In this document: positions 1-10,016 of the stretch, piece by piece
Layout: the number at the start of each line of letters is the position of its first letter
How positions within the stretch are numbered: position 1 is the stretch's first letter
NCBI GenBank assembly: GCA_025462725.1
Contig: JAOAPE010000002.1
Span: 124,001-188,000 of the forward strand
Length of the DNA: 64,000 bases
Direction: 5' to 3'
Source: Terriglobales bacterium
GTDB taxonomy: Bacteria; Acidobacteriota; Terriglobia; Terriglobales; Acidobacteriaceae
Position numbers and translations under genes: made by a program
The notes under the pieces: generated by a model
What the model was told of the DNA's origin: nothing
The model's database searches: none
What the model saw: only the letters and a program-made list of their open reading frames with translations

Positions 1-82
1 AGCAACGTGACAGCTTTAGTATTCTTTGAGTGTGTCCAATCCCGACGCCGTTGATTGACCACATCGCGGGCCTCTGAATCAC
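1..82 (-). CDS. Probable glycosyltransferase, N-terminus only (runs off window)
   Basis: A reading frame opens at a GTG (80-82) overlapping the TGA stop of the upstream GNAT gene in the GTGA arrangement typical of translational coupling, and stays open to the window edge. About 27 residues are visible. They contain a GVGIGHTQR stretch, which resembles the N-terminal G-x-GH-x2-R nucleotide-sugar loop of GT-B glycosyltransferases related to MurG. An internal ATG seven codons in is an alternative start. Together with the deacetylase and acyltransferase upstream this suggests a cell-surface or exopolysaccharide modification operon. The glycosyltransferase call is inference from one short motif. 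Confidence 0.45.
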   Translation of the reverse strand, partial: MIQRPAMWSINGVGIGHTQRILKLSRC

Positions 83-1002
83 CATGGGAATTGATCCATA
101 TCAGAGTCGGAGAATGAAATGTAAGCGTTCTCAAATGCCTTTCCAAAAAAGCCTGCGGGGAGGTTTGTTGTAATGGGATAGACACTCCGAGGTCTCCATC
201 CCTCGGCTTCCAATTGCAAACATTCTAGCTCTGTTGTTCCGGACGTTCGCACAGTGGTACATCCAGCGCCGAAAAGATATCGCATTCCAAGCGACCTGAG
301 TTCCGCTATTTTGGATTTATCTTCACAGAATATATCGGTAATCAGGCCCGTGCCGAATCGCTTGTATCCACATTTCCGTACTAGTACTACATCGGGCCCA
401 ACCGATATTTGCCAATATTCCGCGAAAGGTTGGGCTGCGTATCGCCATTTACAGTAGCTTTCAGTCCGCTTCACATAGAAAGTTCGGTCTCGCAATGCTC
501 GAAAAGCGCTCTCCGCGATTGTACTCGGGTCAGGAACAGAAATCTTTATCTCGTCTGATCTTATTGAATGGCAAGATGAAACTGAAACGCTCTGTTCATA
601 AATTTTCAGTTCTCCAACAAGGTAGTCTCCAGTCTTAAGCTTTAGATCCACGTTTTTTGCGGACATCCACGTGCTGAGAATTCCAAAGCACTGTTTACCG
701 CTGAATCTATGCACCTCACTACTAACCCCCATGTTTCGAAAATGTGCCAAGACAAAGTTGTCGATAGCCCAGTGGAAGACGCAAGAATTGCCGTTCATCG
801 CAATATCTGTCCTTAGAAGTCCTTGGTGCCCGATTATCGCCCCGTCCGCAGAAGCGACAACTGAGACCGCGTGCCTACCGTAAAGCCATTCCCACCGTTC
901 GGGAAATTTGAATGCAAAACGTCCGGGGTAGGCTTGTTGGAGGAAGGTCTTGATCAGTTCATTTTTGTCGGACTCGCGTGTCAGTAAACTTATGGAGTAC
1001 AC
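79..1002 (-). CDS. GNAT-superfamily N-acetyltransferase-like protein
   Basis: A 307-residue protein with a GNAT-like N-terminal half: a predicted beta-strand (residues about 75-90) followed by FRNMGVSSEV, which fits the R/Q-x-x-G-x-G/A acetyl-CoA pyrophosphate loop in degenerate form. The C-terminal half, about 150 residues, has no motif I recognise and may be a second GNAT fold. The start overlaps the end of the deacetylase gene by 44 bp, and the stop overlaps the next gene, so all three are probably one transcript. Likely role: acylation of a surface sugar or of a lipid-linked intermediate. Known: GNAT enzymes of this size occur in polysaccharide loci. Inferred: the substrate class. Confidence 0.6.
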   Translation of the reverse strand: MYSISLLTRESDKNELIKTFLQQAYPGRFAFKFPERWEWLYGRHAVSVVASADGAIIGHQGLLRTDIAMNGNSCVFHWAIDNFVLAHFRNMGVSSEVHRFSGKQCFGILSTWMSAKNVDLKLKTGDYLVGELKIYEQSVSVSSCHSIRSDEIKISVPDPSTIAESAFRALRDRTFYVKRTESYCKWRYAAQPFAEYWQISVGPDVVLVRKCGYKRFGTGLITDIFCEDKSKIAELRSLGMRYLFGAGCTTVRTSGTTELECLQLEAEGWRPRSVYPITTNLPAGFFGKAFENAYISFSDSDMDQFPW

Positions 1003-1600
1003 GATAAGAACTCGGAAAGAAATTTCGTAAATCGATGTGGGGTATCTTCATCGAAGAGTAGTGAGCAACAATTCTCGATGTCAACTCCAGACAGAAACTG
1101 CGATCAAGATATTCGCAATTCGGAGCGACGCCGTCGTGCAATAGGATGATGTCCTGATTCTTTAAAGTGAAAACAGACGATATTGCTTCCTTTCGACTTG
1201 GAAGCCAATCTTGGAGCTTTGCTGACCAAAGAATCATCACAGACTGAGGCGCGATTTCTGTGCCACATTTCTCCAAATCTCCATAGGGCGGGCGGATGAA
1301 CTGGCTCTCAATGTGGAATTCTTTCCGCAGTTTTTTTGTCATTGCTTCAAAATCGCAGTCTACGCCACGGACGTGAAGCAAACCGTGATTGCCAATGATA
1401 TGTCCCTGCTCAATCGCTTCGAACAAGGTGTTCCTGTTCTCCTTATTCTTGAGTGATGCCCCGGTTACAAAAAATATTGCGCTAATACCAAAATCAGCGA
1501 GAATGCGTAAGAGAGGGCGCGTTACTGTCGAGTTTGGGCCATCGTCAAAGCTTAGGCAGTATCCTGTACAGGGCAACTTTCGAATCACTTGCATGAGCAA
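959..1600 (-). CDS. Polysaccharide deacetylase (CE4, NodB-like)
   Basis: A 213-aa protein with the CE4 esterase motifs in order: SFDDGP (residues 17-22, catalytic base and metal Asp), NHGLLH (71-76, the two metal-binding His), RPPYG (103-107) and the C-terminal LLHDG loop holding the second catalytic His. There is no signal peptide and the size matches a bare NodB domain. It would remove N- or O-acetyl groups from a polysaccharide or lipid-linked sugar, using a divalent metal. It follows the Hsp70-like gene by about 100 bp and overlaps the GNAT gene. The ATG at 1600 is the only start that keeps the first strand before motif 1. Confidence 0.85.
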   Translation of the reverse strand: MLMQVIRKLPCTGYCLSFDDGPNSTVTRPLLRILADFGISAIFFVTGASLKNKENRNTLFEAIEQGHIIGNHGLLHVRGVDCDFEAMTKKLRKEFHIESQFIRPPYGDLEKCGTEIAPQSVMILWSAKLQDWLPSRKEAISSVFTLKNQDIILLHDGVAPNCEYLDRSFCLELTSRIVAHYSSMKIPHIDLRNFFPSSYRVLHKFTDTRVRQK

Positions 1601-1702
1601 ATCGTGGCTAAATTACGGGCAGCTTTCTTAGAATGGGATTGCAAGCTCGATGCAGTCATGGCTGGCATCATTGTCACGCTTATTCGAGTTCGGCGCAATC
1701 TA

Positions 1703-2980
1703 CTAGCTCTGAAGTTTGTTCGGCAAAGGAAGTGAAATTGGAGGAACGCCGTCACGGTGGAGTAATGCCAATCCTTTGGTAACCGCGCAAAGGCAAGTTT
1801 CGACATCTGCGGGGTTGCTTGGGTTAGGCAAGACAAAGCGATCTTCGGGTACATGCTTGAACAATGCGACGACTGTTTGCTGTACGACAGGGCTCAGGGC
1901 AGAGCCACCGCTCAACACGACATATGTAATATCTGACATCGTTCGCCCGTTTTTGTAAATTACTTCCATGGTGCGGGCGACCATCCGTGTCATAATTGGG
2001 CTAAGTGCAAATGCGATATCTGCTCTGTCGAGAAGTAGCTCTTCCGTATCCAAACCGGGTAAGCGCACCTGCACACTATCCGTCCTAGACAGTTCGATTT
2101 TTGCTTTCTCTACATTCCGAGAAATACGCTGCTTTGCGACAGGTTTTAGGGATTCGTATTTTTGAGCGGATTGTCCGCCAGCCTTTTCAAGACAACGCAA
2201 GACGAGCGCCTTATCCATTTTGGCGCCGCCTTCCGGAAATCCGCCCTGGCTAATGGTGCTCATGTTGATATTCATATGTTCATCGACATGCGACACACAA
2301 ATATCTAGAGTTCCCCCACCATAATCAAGTACTAAAAGATTGCCAGGTTTGGTGATTTGCAGGTACGCCCTGGCCGCAGCCAGCGGCTCAGAGTACATCA
2401 CCACGTTGTCATAACCTGCATCAGGTCCGAAGGCGCCCAGCTTAACTGCTTCCCGAACCATTCTTCTGCCACTGTCGCCGAATGTCGCTGGCACGCCGAC
2501 CGCGACAAGCTTTCTTGTATGATCCCTAAAGTTTGCGGTACGTGCCAAATGTTTAACAATCTTGGCTGTCCCTGGGACAAATTGTGCACGTGTTAACGGA
2601 ACGTCCGCGGCATAAACCGCTTGGTATCTCTTTTTTTTCTCGGGAGTAAGGAAGCCTCCCTCGTCACGTAGCACCCAATCCTCTCGGACTTCCACCATCG
2701 ACGGCTCGCTGATAGTGCTCTGGTCGAAGGAAAGCTTCATTTCTTGCAGGAGCATTGTGTCATGCCCTGTCTCAAAATAATGCCTCAGGGCTGGGTGTCC
2801 GAACATTTCTGGCGCATTCTGACACTCTACGTTCTTGCAGTCACAGACTGCGGATGGCAAAACAGATGGATCATAGCTGTCTTCGTCGCCGTACTCCAAA
2901 GAGACCACTCTCGGCACTTGATCAGACGGTTCCATCACTGCTACCGAGGAGTTAGTTGTTCCAAAATCAATCGCTATCAT
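1703..2980 (-). CDS. Hsp70-like ATPase, nucleotide-binding domain only
   Basis: Actin/Hsp70 ATPase motifs are clear: phosphate-1 IDFGTTNSSVAVM at the N-terminus, phosphate-2 LVLDYGGGTLDICV mid-protein and the adenosine motif VLSGGSAL near the C-terminus. At about 425 aa it is only slightly longer than an Hsp70 nucleotide-binding domain, and no beta-sandwich substrate-binding domain or lid follows. The chosen ATG (2980) has a GGAG six bases upstream. The start lies inside the last 14 codons or so of the 788-aa gene, so the two are translationally coupled. No DnaJ or GrpE gene is nearby. It is probably a dedicated ATPase switch for its partner rather than a general chaperone (inference). Confidence 0.85.
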   Translation of the reverse strand: MIAIDFGTTNSSVAVMEPSDQVPRVVSLEYGDEDSYDPSVLPSAVCDCKNVECQNAPEMFGHPALRHYFETGHDTMLLQEMKLSFDQSTISEPSMVEVREDWVLRDEGGFLTPEKKKRYQAVYAADVPLTRAQFVPGTAKIVKHLARTANFRDHTRKLVAVGVPATFGDSGRRMVREAVKLGAFGPDAGYDNVVMYSEPLAAARAYLQITKPGNLLVLDYGGGTLDICVSHVDEHMNINMSTISQGGFPEGGAKMDKALVLRCLEKAGGQSAQKYESLKPVAKQRISRNVEKAKIELSRTDSVQVRLPGLDTEELLLDRADIAFALSPIMTRMVARTMEVIYKNGRTMSDITYVVLSGGSALSPVVQQTVVALFKHVPEDRFVLPNPSNPADVETCLCAVTKGLALLHRDGVPPISLPLPNKLQS

Positions 2981-5333
2981 TGTCATCTCCACTTCGAACA
3001 ATCAATGAAGTCGCAATTACTTTTCGTTCCGCTGTAGTCAACCCGTGAGTAAAGATCCTTGGCGTCCCTGTTCTAGATGGATCTTTGAGAGCTCTATGCT
3101 TAATCGCATTCATATCATGCGCACTCTTTGGCACCCCGAGTTGTGGTTCAATAGGTTGCAATCCGATCTCATTCAATCTCGACCTGAACACGTAATACCC
3201 GGCGATTTCGGATTCAATGTCGCCGAGTTCTGTTCGAAGTGCCATTCCCAACTCTTCGAGCAATAACCCCTCAACAGCGCTCATTCGAGCTTTGATAACA
3301 TCCTTCCGCTGAGACCACAGCACATGGGCCGCAGAAATCTGCTGCCAAATAGTCTCAGGCGAAGGCCACTGCCCCTTGACGTCAAACAACTGCCTTACAG
3401 CCCAATCATTCTTGCCTAGGAAAAGACATAAAAAACTTTCGTATGGCGGCTGTTCTCGGAATAACCTCTTCAAGAAGTCTTCGCTTTCGAACTCAACCGG
3501 AATCGACGATACATCCGGAATTGCAGCAGCCTCCCATGCCGGTGCTGCAGCTTGCACCCATTTCTCAATGATAACTTGAAGAGAATCGTAGTGTGTTGCG
3601 AGCTCCCGAAGTCCGGCTATAGTCGTCCTTGCTGCCGCCAATCCGGAGAACAGCTCACTGGCAAACTTCATTTTGACTTCACGCACTCTAGTCGGCCACG
3701 ACTCTGATAATGTGGAATATTCTGCTACGTTACGGAGAGTGGCCTTTGCCAAACCCGCCGCAGAGTTGCGCAGGAACTGTCGATCAGTGACTAACTCAAA
3801 AAAAAGTCCTGCGGACGCAGTACTCCTTATGGTGGTAGGCACTGCTTCATCAAAAGTCCACGTCTTCCAGTCGTTCACTTCTTTCCATGGAATCCTTTGT
3901 TCCAACATGACAATCTGCGACTCAAGCGGAAGGTCAAGTTCAGCCAAAACCCGAATTCTCTCAGAAGGCAGGTCAGAATCAAAAAGCTCACTGAACCACT
4001 CCGCAAACTGCTTTTTGATCTCTCCTTTTTGTGCCAATACGCCAACGCTAACTTGCTTTCGGTGCAAGACGTCAACCAGTCTTTTAGTTGTTGACACACC
4101 CAATAAGACCGAAGCTTCTAGCAGCGGACTGAACAGTTCTGAAACCAATTTGTCTGGATAACTAATGAACGACTCGATTAAGGAGCTCACGTTCTGTACC
4201 TGAGAAGTCTGTACATACTTCACCAATAATCGCTTTATGAAAGGCGGCTTCAATTCCTGAAATGGAACGTCACGTTGGGACTCATAGTTACTTAGCCACT
4301 CTGAAATCCTGCCGTTCCTGTCGACACTTGCTGCTCGTCGTAGTACTGAATCGAATTGCTTCGATGTTCGATCACCAATTCGCAGAAGTGCCGACGTAGC
4401 CGCTAAAGCCATCAAATGGGACCGGGATTTTGCTAACTTCTCGATATCCGTGCGACACCGAATCAGAAGGTTTGGATGTTCTTTTCGCATTAAATCCAAG
4501 TGAGCGGAAACAAACATGTCATCAACGGCCTTCGTTCGGAGCGAATCATGAAAGGATTGTTCTAGTTTCTGAGGATCGAGCATTGAATACGCGAGAGCAA
4601 CAACGGGATACCTTACGGCGGCGACAGTCGCTTCGGCGCGATTGCGAGTTGGAGAACTCTCTGCGAGCAAATAAATCAAGAGCCCAAGTCGGAAAAGGAC
4701 AAACTTGCCGAAAGCAACAGCACTGGTACTGAAAAAGATATTCTCGGCAAGCCCCAACAGGTCCGCACGACGCTCTTCGGGCAATTTGTCAAAAAAACTC
4801 CGCTGTTTGCGGGGCACTACCGACGCAAGCTCAAACAATTGGGACAGAGAGTTCGAAAAGACCTCAGCGGTTCGGTCTTCTAGTTGATACGCTGCTTTTT
4901 CTCCGCGCGATAGCCACACTTTGAATTGACTTGTTAGCGGCCCGCCCTCGACTTTCCTTAGCGCATTCTCGACGAAATCTCCGCTTTCTTCTGAGAGAGC
5001 AATCAACGTTAATACACGATTTCTTGGATTTGCCTTTGCTAAGGCTACTTCATAGGCGATCCGCTTGAACTCTTCTGGTAGCCGGGGAAGTTCAGACAGG
5101 AATGTAGCCCTTTCTGGTCCTTGAACACCTTTCTCAACCAGTTCCCGCGTGGCTCTATCACGTCCCGCGAGCCAATCGTTGTACTCCTCCCGTAGTTCCG
5201 CTTTTTTCTTTATTTCAACCGTTCGATAGTCATGACCTCTAGTTCTTAAGAACTCATTAAATCCGTTTGGGTCATTGGACGAATATCGCCAATCCTCAGA
5301 CAGTGTCGAGTTCGTGAAGAAGCTATTCTGCAA
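2967..5333 (-). CDS. Large alpha-helical protein, partner of the Hsp70-like ATPase
   Basis: A 788-aa protein I do not recognise. It is almost entirely helical by eye, with regularly spaced Leu/Ala-rich amphipathic helices of 15-20 residues, consistent with a HEAT/ARM-type solenoid. There is one hydrophobic stretch near residues 215-230 (FVLFRLGLLIYLLAE) that is probably a buried helix rather than a membrane span. No catalytic motif, signal peptide or zinc ligand set is visible. The C-terminus is acidic (GDDNDSD) and overlaps the start of the Hsp70-like gene, implying coupled synthesis and probably a complex. Codon use looks more AT-tolerant than in the core genes after 6 kb. Function unknown. 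Confidence 0.75.
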   Translation of the reverse strand: MQNSFFTNSTLSEDWRYSSNDPNGFNEFLRTRGHDYRTVEIKKKAELREEYNDWLAGRDRATRELVEKGVQGPERATFLSELPRLPEEFKRIAYEVALAKANPRNRVLTLIALSEESGDFVENALRKVEGGPLTSQFKVWLSRGEKAAYQLEDRTAEVFSNSLSQLFELASVVPRKQRSFFDKLPEERRADLLGLAENIFFSTSAVAFGKFVLFRLGLLIYLLAESSPTRNRAEATVAAVRYPVVALAYSMLDPQKLEQSFHDSLRTKAVDDMFVSAHLDLMRKEHPNLLIRCRTDIEKLAKSRSHLMALAATSALLRIGDRTSKQFDSVLRRAASVDRNGRISEWLSNYESQRDVPFQELKPPFIKRLLVKYVQTSQVQNVSSLIESFISYPDKLVSELFSPLLEASVLLGVSTTKRLVDVLHRKQVSVGVLAQKGEIKKQFAEWFSELFDSDLPSERIRVLAELDLPLESQIVMLEQRIPWKEVNDWKTWTFDEAVPTTIRSTASAGLFFELVTDRQFLRNSAAGLAKATLRNVAEYSTLSESWPTRVREVKMKFASELFSGLAAARTTIAGLRELATHYDSLQVIIEKWVQAAAPAWEAAAIPDVSSIPVEFESEDFLKRLFREQPPYESFLCLFLGKNDWAVRQLFDVKGQWPSPETIWQQISAAHVLWSQRKDVIKARMSAVEGLLLEELGMALRTELGDIESEIAGYYVFRSRLNEIGLQPIEPQLGVPKSAHDMNAIKHRALKDPSRTGTPRIFTHGLTTAERKVIATSLIVRSGDDNDSD

Positions 5334-5340
5334 TTTAATT

Positions 5341-5943
<603 letters not shown>

Positions 5944-6066
5944 ACATTATGAGGAAGATTGCGCTCGGGTCAGAAGCGCAAATGAAGACGCAGCCCCGAT
6001 GAAACGGGCTGCCGGGTGCTTCATCTGCGATTATAACAGAGCACCGCGCCTGCCTATCGAGCCCGT

Positions 6067-6086
6067 AAAGCTTTAGCCTAAGCTTT
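6067..6086. repeat. 7-bp inverted repeat before lepB
   Basis: AAAGCTT, a 6-nt spacer, then AAGCTTT. It lies between the divergently transcribed tRNA-Pro and lepB, so it could be an operator or a small hairpin. No T-run follows, so it is not a clear terminator. Confidence 0.3.
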
Positions 6087-6133
6087 CTCCCCGATTTCTA
6101 CTCTCTGCAAAAACAAACTACTATCTCCTCAAC

Positions 6134-6880
6134 GTGCTCCTGGAAACTCCAAGCATCTCCGAGGCAGTCATCACTACCGCTGCGCCCCGGATCGTACTCA
6201 TCAAGCCACGGTCACGCCGCAACGCGCCCAACAAACTTCGCCGATGGACAACCCGCATCCTGCTACTCATCGCCGTCGCATTTCTCGTGAACACATTTAT
6301 CGGAGAAGCCGCGCTCGTGCCCACCGGTTCCATGCAAGGCACCATCCTCATCGGCGACCACATTCTTCTAAATAAACTTTCCTATGGTCCCGCTATCCCC
6401 TTCACCGGATGGCGACTCCCACAGTTCAAATCCGTTCAGCGCGGCAACATCATCGCGTTCCACTATCCGCGTGATCCCAGTATGAATTTTCTGAAGCGGG
6501 TCGCCGCAGTCGGCGGAGACGTCGTTGAGATCCGCGACGACATCCTTTACATAAACGGAATCCCCATTCGCGAACCCTACGCTGTTCACACCGCGAAGCG
6601 CTGGCTCAGGCACCCCGAGCAGATGTCTCCGCGCCTTGTGCCTGCGGGAAATCTCTTCGTCCTCGGCGATAACCGCGACAACTCTGACGACAGCCGTTAT
6701 TGGGGAATGGTCCCCGTCGCCAACGTCATCGGAGAGCCCTTCATGATCGTATGGTCGTATGATGCGCCCAGCCGCGACTGGCTTGACGAAAACCCCGCCC
6801 GCCAACTTCGCTTCTACGCGTCCATCATGACCAACCTCGTCGGACGCACCCGCTGGTCCCGCACCGGCTCCCTACTGTAA
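6134..6880 (+). CDS. lepB: Signal peptidase I
   Basis: A 248-aa type I signal peptidase (family S26A), which removes signal peptides from exported proteins at the periplasmic face of the inner membrane. One N-terminal membrane segment (about residues 42-58) is followed by the catalytic Ser in PTGSMQGT (S66) and the general-base Lys in FLKRVAAVGGD (K121). The box D/E sequence GDNRDNSDDSRYWG follows. The start is a GTG; no upstream ATG keeps the membrane anchor, and there is no strong ribosome site. The last 9 bp overlap tail-to-tail with the M48 protease gene. Confidence 0.93.
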   Translation: MLLETPSISEAVITTAAPRIVLIKPRSRRNAPNKLRRWTTRILLLIAVAFLVNTFIGEAALVPTGSMQGTILIGDHILLNKLSYGPAIPFTGWRLPQFKSVQRGNIIAFHYPRDPSMNFLKRVAAVGGDVVEIRDDILYINGIPIREPYAVHTAKRWLRHPEQMSPRLVPAGNLFVLGDNRDNSDDSRYWGMVPVANVIGEPFMIVWSYDAPSRDWLDENPARQLRFYASIMTNLVGRTRWSRTGSLL

Positions 6881-9784
6881 TAACGTCGAAGCAGAAACCG
6901 CTCCCTGCTTCAACTCCGAAGTCGTTTGCGCCGCCTTCGACGCCGCTGTTGCGGAAACATTCAGCACGAACAGCGTTTGGTCTTCGGTCAGCACCACGAG
7001 CTTCTGGCTGTCTTCGCTGAAGTCGTAATAGAGCACTCGCGAGCCAAAGGTATACTGCTCGCGCTTTTTTACTAACGCCACATCGTACAGGTTTAACCGA
7101 CCCGGTTCCGGCTCCACAGTCAGCAGACTTCCATCTTTTGAGATCGCCGGCAATCTGCCGAACAGCCTGCCTTTCCGCTCACCTTTATATGAGTACAGCA
7201 GGACGCGCCCTTGATTGTCAGCGACAACCACCAGGCCAGCCCGCGCATATGCGCTCTGAACGCGAAAAGATCCATGTCCAGTGTCGACAGGAAACTTGCC
7301 GATGGCTTTCCCCGTTCGTGCGTCGACAACCTCGATGAGATAACTCCCCTCGCTGTCTTTGATCGCCTCGACGGTTTTCTTCAGATCAGGATCGCCACTC
7401 AGTTCTTCTTTGACTCCGCTCGTGCCAAAATCCCATCCGAAGACCGCAACATCTTCCGCATCGCTGGCATTGATTCGCGGCAGCGTCTTCGGAAACTTCC
7501 GGCTCCACAGCACCGAGCCCGACTGCATATCTTTTGCTTCTACCGTCATGTGCTTGCCCGGTTCATCATCATCTTCCGGCGTGAACACCAGTTCCACTGA
7601 GCCCGCCTGCTGCAAACGGTTTCTGTGTTGAAAGCTTGCCACCTCCGATATCTTGCGTCCCTCGAACTCCACTTTCGCAACGCTATGTCCTGGTTTGTTC
7701 GCCTCGCGCTTGCGCATGTCTTTTTCTGATTCATCTTGCGCCTGCAATGCTGCGAACTGGTCGGGAGCAATGAAATCGACGAGCAGCGACCCGGTTCCAA
7801 AATGCGCTCCGCGAAATCCGCGTATGTGGAAGATGCGCTCTCCGCTCGTGAGGTCCCAGACTGCGCCGCGCGTGCGATCGCTCACGGCGAAGTGCTTGAA
7901 GTCTGGCGACACCGCCGCCGCATACGCTCTCCGCAGCGGACTCCGTGGCAATGCCAATGTCGCAATGGGCTTTTGTCCCTTCGTCTCGTAGATGCCGACT
8001 TCCCCATTCACTCTTTCGGACACGTACTGGTTTTCGTAAATGTCCATCGCGTCCGTCCGGCTCCCCAGGAATATGCGTTTCGCTTCCAGATCCATAATGC
8101 CGATGGGCGCTTTCGCGATCGGACGCAATATCGCGAAACTTCCCTTTGCCGCCGGATACAGTGAAAGCGGCCCGATCGGAATATCCGATATCAATATCTT
8201 TCCCGAGGGAAATTGCACCAGCGCTCCGTGTTGTCCTTCGCCATCATTCGTGCCAACGATTCTGTCGGGACCAACAAACGCGAAGTTGTGCGCCGTGAAT
8301 TTTTTCAAATCGCCCGTCATGGACACATCGCTACGCGTTCTTAAATCCACCATCAGGTGTGACTCAGTCCGTCCCGCGACAAAGTATTTCGAATCCGGCG
8401 AGAAGCCCATCACGATGATCGGACGCCCACTTTGCAATATCAGATAATCAAGAAAGCTATGCATTCCAAAACTCGCCGGGCCGACGAAGGATTTCTTGAA
8501 GAATGCCGGTTCACCCGTAGCCACATCGATCAATGACATGTCCATTGGGAAAAACGTCTGCCGATTCGGAATGAGACACGCCAAGATAGCGCCGTCTGGA
8601 GACAATGCAGATTGCGCGCAACCTTGCAGCACGTGTACTTCATTCGCATCTTCCATTCTCGCGTCGGCAATGTTCCAACGCTCCACTCGCAATCCCTGAT
8701 CGTAAAAAGTGACAAAGTGCGAATCGGGCGAGAATTGTGCCGGATGCGCGTCGCCTGCATCAATCCTGAAAAGATTCGCCAGCGGTTTTGTGCTCATTAC
8801 GAAAATGCTGGAATCATCCTGCGCTAATAGATATTGCCCTTCAGGACTAAACTTGAAGTGCCGGATGTCTCCGCGCAGCGCCGGCTCCAGAGAGGTGCGC
8901 TTCACGAGGTTGTGCAGGTCTTCTTTTTTTCCGAACCCCGAATAGTTCTTTACACTCGCCTGCCATTTCGCGAAATCCTCCCCTGATGGATGCGACGCAG
9001 TTGCGACACACGATGCTGGTAACGCTCCTAGGCTCTTCGTGAATTCGCGCAGACGTTTCGATTCAGCCAGAGTGGTGCCGAACATGTCAGAGAACCAGCT
9101 TCCCTTTTTTCCTTTCGTTTCCGCGAAGCGGTCCCAGAACGCCACCACTGCTGCCGGAGAATATCCCGCTCGTGCCAACGAATACACAGCCACCTGATCG
9201 GCGCCGAGTTGCTCATGCTCTGCCTGATCGCCGGTCTTTAATAAGCCTTCCTTCTTCCGATACATCTCCAAAAACTGCTGATACTTGTCTTCGATGTCCG
9301 CGCGATCACCCAGCTTTTCCACGCCCATCATCTCGTGGAACATTCGGCTCCAATCGAGCGCTAGTTGATGGGTGACCTGGTGCCCCATCTCATGACCAAG
9401 CACCCCGGCCAATTCATCTTCGGACTTCACAAATGCGATCATCTTCTTCGTAATGAAAATGCGTCCACCGGGAAGCGTAAAGGCATTGTTGTAGGGAGCG
9501 TCGAGCACAAAGACTTTGAATTGCAGCTTCGTCGGCGGCATCTGCTGAAGCAACCGGTCGGCGATCTTCTGCAATGGCCCGGATATCTCTTCCGTCTCGA
9601 TCACCTTCAACGACGCCATCTGTTGTTCCGCGACAATGTCCCCAAACTGCACTTCCTGCTCTTCGGTAAAGAGGTTGAGGCTGTGCGATGCAGAAAGGAT
9701 CGGCGCATTCGGACACTGCTGCGCCCACCCACACACGGACAAAAGGAAGAACATACCTGCAACTTGAAGCAATCGCATTTTCAT
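6872..9784 (-). CDS. Secreted M48 metalloprotease fused to a beta-propeller domain
   Basis: A 970-aa protein with a signal peptide (residues 1-21, cut after a WAQ). An M48 peptidase domain follows, with the zinc site HEMGH at 131-135 and a downstream E...GAD segment (about 187-195) supplying the third ligand. After about residue 290 come repeated units of the 'FSPDGxxL/V' kind (FKFSPEGQYLLAQD, GFSPDSKYFVAGR, VSPDFKHFAVSD, DFSEDSQKLVVLT), typical of WD40/PD40-like propellers. The BepA/LoiP branch of M48 acts in periplasmic outer-membrane protein quality control. Fusing it to a propeller would add a protein-docking platform (inference). It is divergent from purM. Confidence 0.85.
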   Translation of the reverse strand: MKMRLLQVAGMFFLLSVCGWAQQCPNAPILSASHSLNLFTEEQEVQFGDIVAEQQMASLKVIETEEISGPLQKIADRLLQQMPPTKLQFKVFVLDAPYNNAFTLPGGRIFITKKMIAFVKSEDELAGVLGHEMGHQVTHQLALDWSRMFHEMMGVEKLGDRADIEDKYQQFLEMYRKKEGLLKTGDQAEHEQLGADQVAVYSLARAGYSPAAVVAFWDRFAETKGKKGSWFSDMFGTTLAESKRLREFTKSLGALPASCVATASHPSGEDFAKWQASVKNYSGFGKKEDLHNLVKRTSLEPALRGDIRHFKFSPEGQYLLAQDDSSIFVMSTKPLANLFRIDAGDAHPAQFSPDSHFVTFYDQGLRVERWNIADARMEDANEVHVLQGCAQSALSPDGAILACLIPNRQTFFPMDMSLIDVATGEPAFFKKSFVGPASFGMHSFLDYLILQSGRPIIVMGFSPDSKYFVAGRTESHLMVDLRTRSDVSMTGDLKKFTAHNFAFVGPDRIVGTNDGEGQHGALVQFPSGKILISDIPIGPLSLYPAAKGSFAILRPIAKAPIGIMDLEAKRIFLGSRTDAMDIYENQYVSERVNGEVGIYETKGQKPIATLALPRSPLRRAYAAAVSPDFKHFAVSDRTRGAVWDLTSGERIFHIRGFRGAHFGTGSLLVDFIAPDQFAALQAQDESEKDMRKREANKPGHSVAKVEFEGRKISEVASFQHRNRLQQAGSVELVFTPEDDDEPGKHMTVEAKDMQSGSVLWSRKFPKTLPRINASDAEDVAVFGWDFGTSGVKEELSGDPDLKKTVEAIKDSEGSYLIEVVDARTGKAIGKFPVDTGHGSFRVQSAYARAGLVVVADNQGRVLLYSYKGERKGRLFGRLPAISKDGSLLTVEPEPGRLNLYDVALVKKREQYTFGSRVLYYDFSEDSQKLVVLTEDQTLFVLNVSATAASKAAQTTSELKQGAVSASTLLQ

Positions 9785-10016
9785 AGTTTTTGGGGAGTCC
9801 CGGCCAAGAATTTCGAGCGCTATTTATACACCGAAAAACGCTGCAACCGCCACAGAAACAACAGAGGGGTGTTCCATCTGCCTCCGGCGCGCCCAATGTT
9901 TTTGCCCCTCCGGCCTGTTTCCACCCTGAATAGTGCTAAAATCACTGCTCCCGCACATTCCCAGGTGGAACAACGCAACGCGCATCGCCCAATAGCAATC
10001 ACTGAAGAGACATCAC

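Noticed and set aside
7138-9375. Several long plus-strand frames opposite the M48 protease gene
   Set aside because: They are shadows of a GC-rich coding strand; none has a ribosome site, a recognisable domain or neighbours in an operon.
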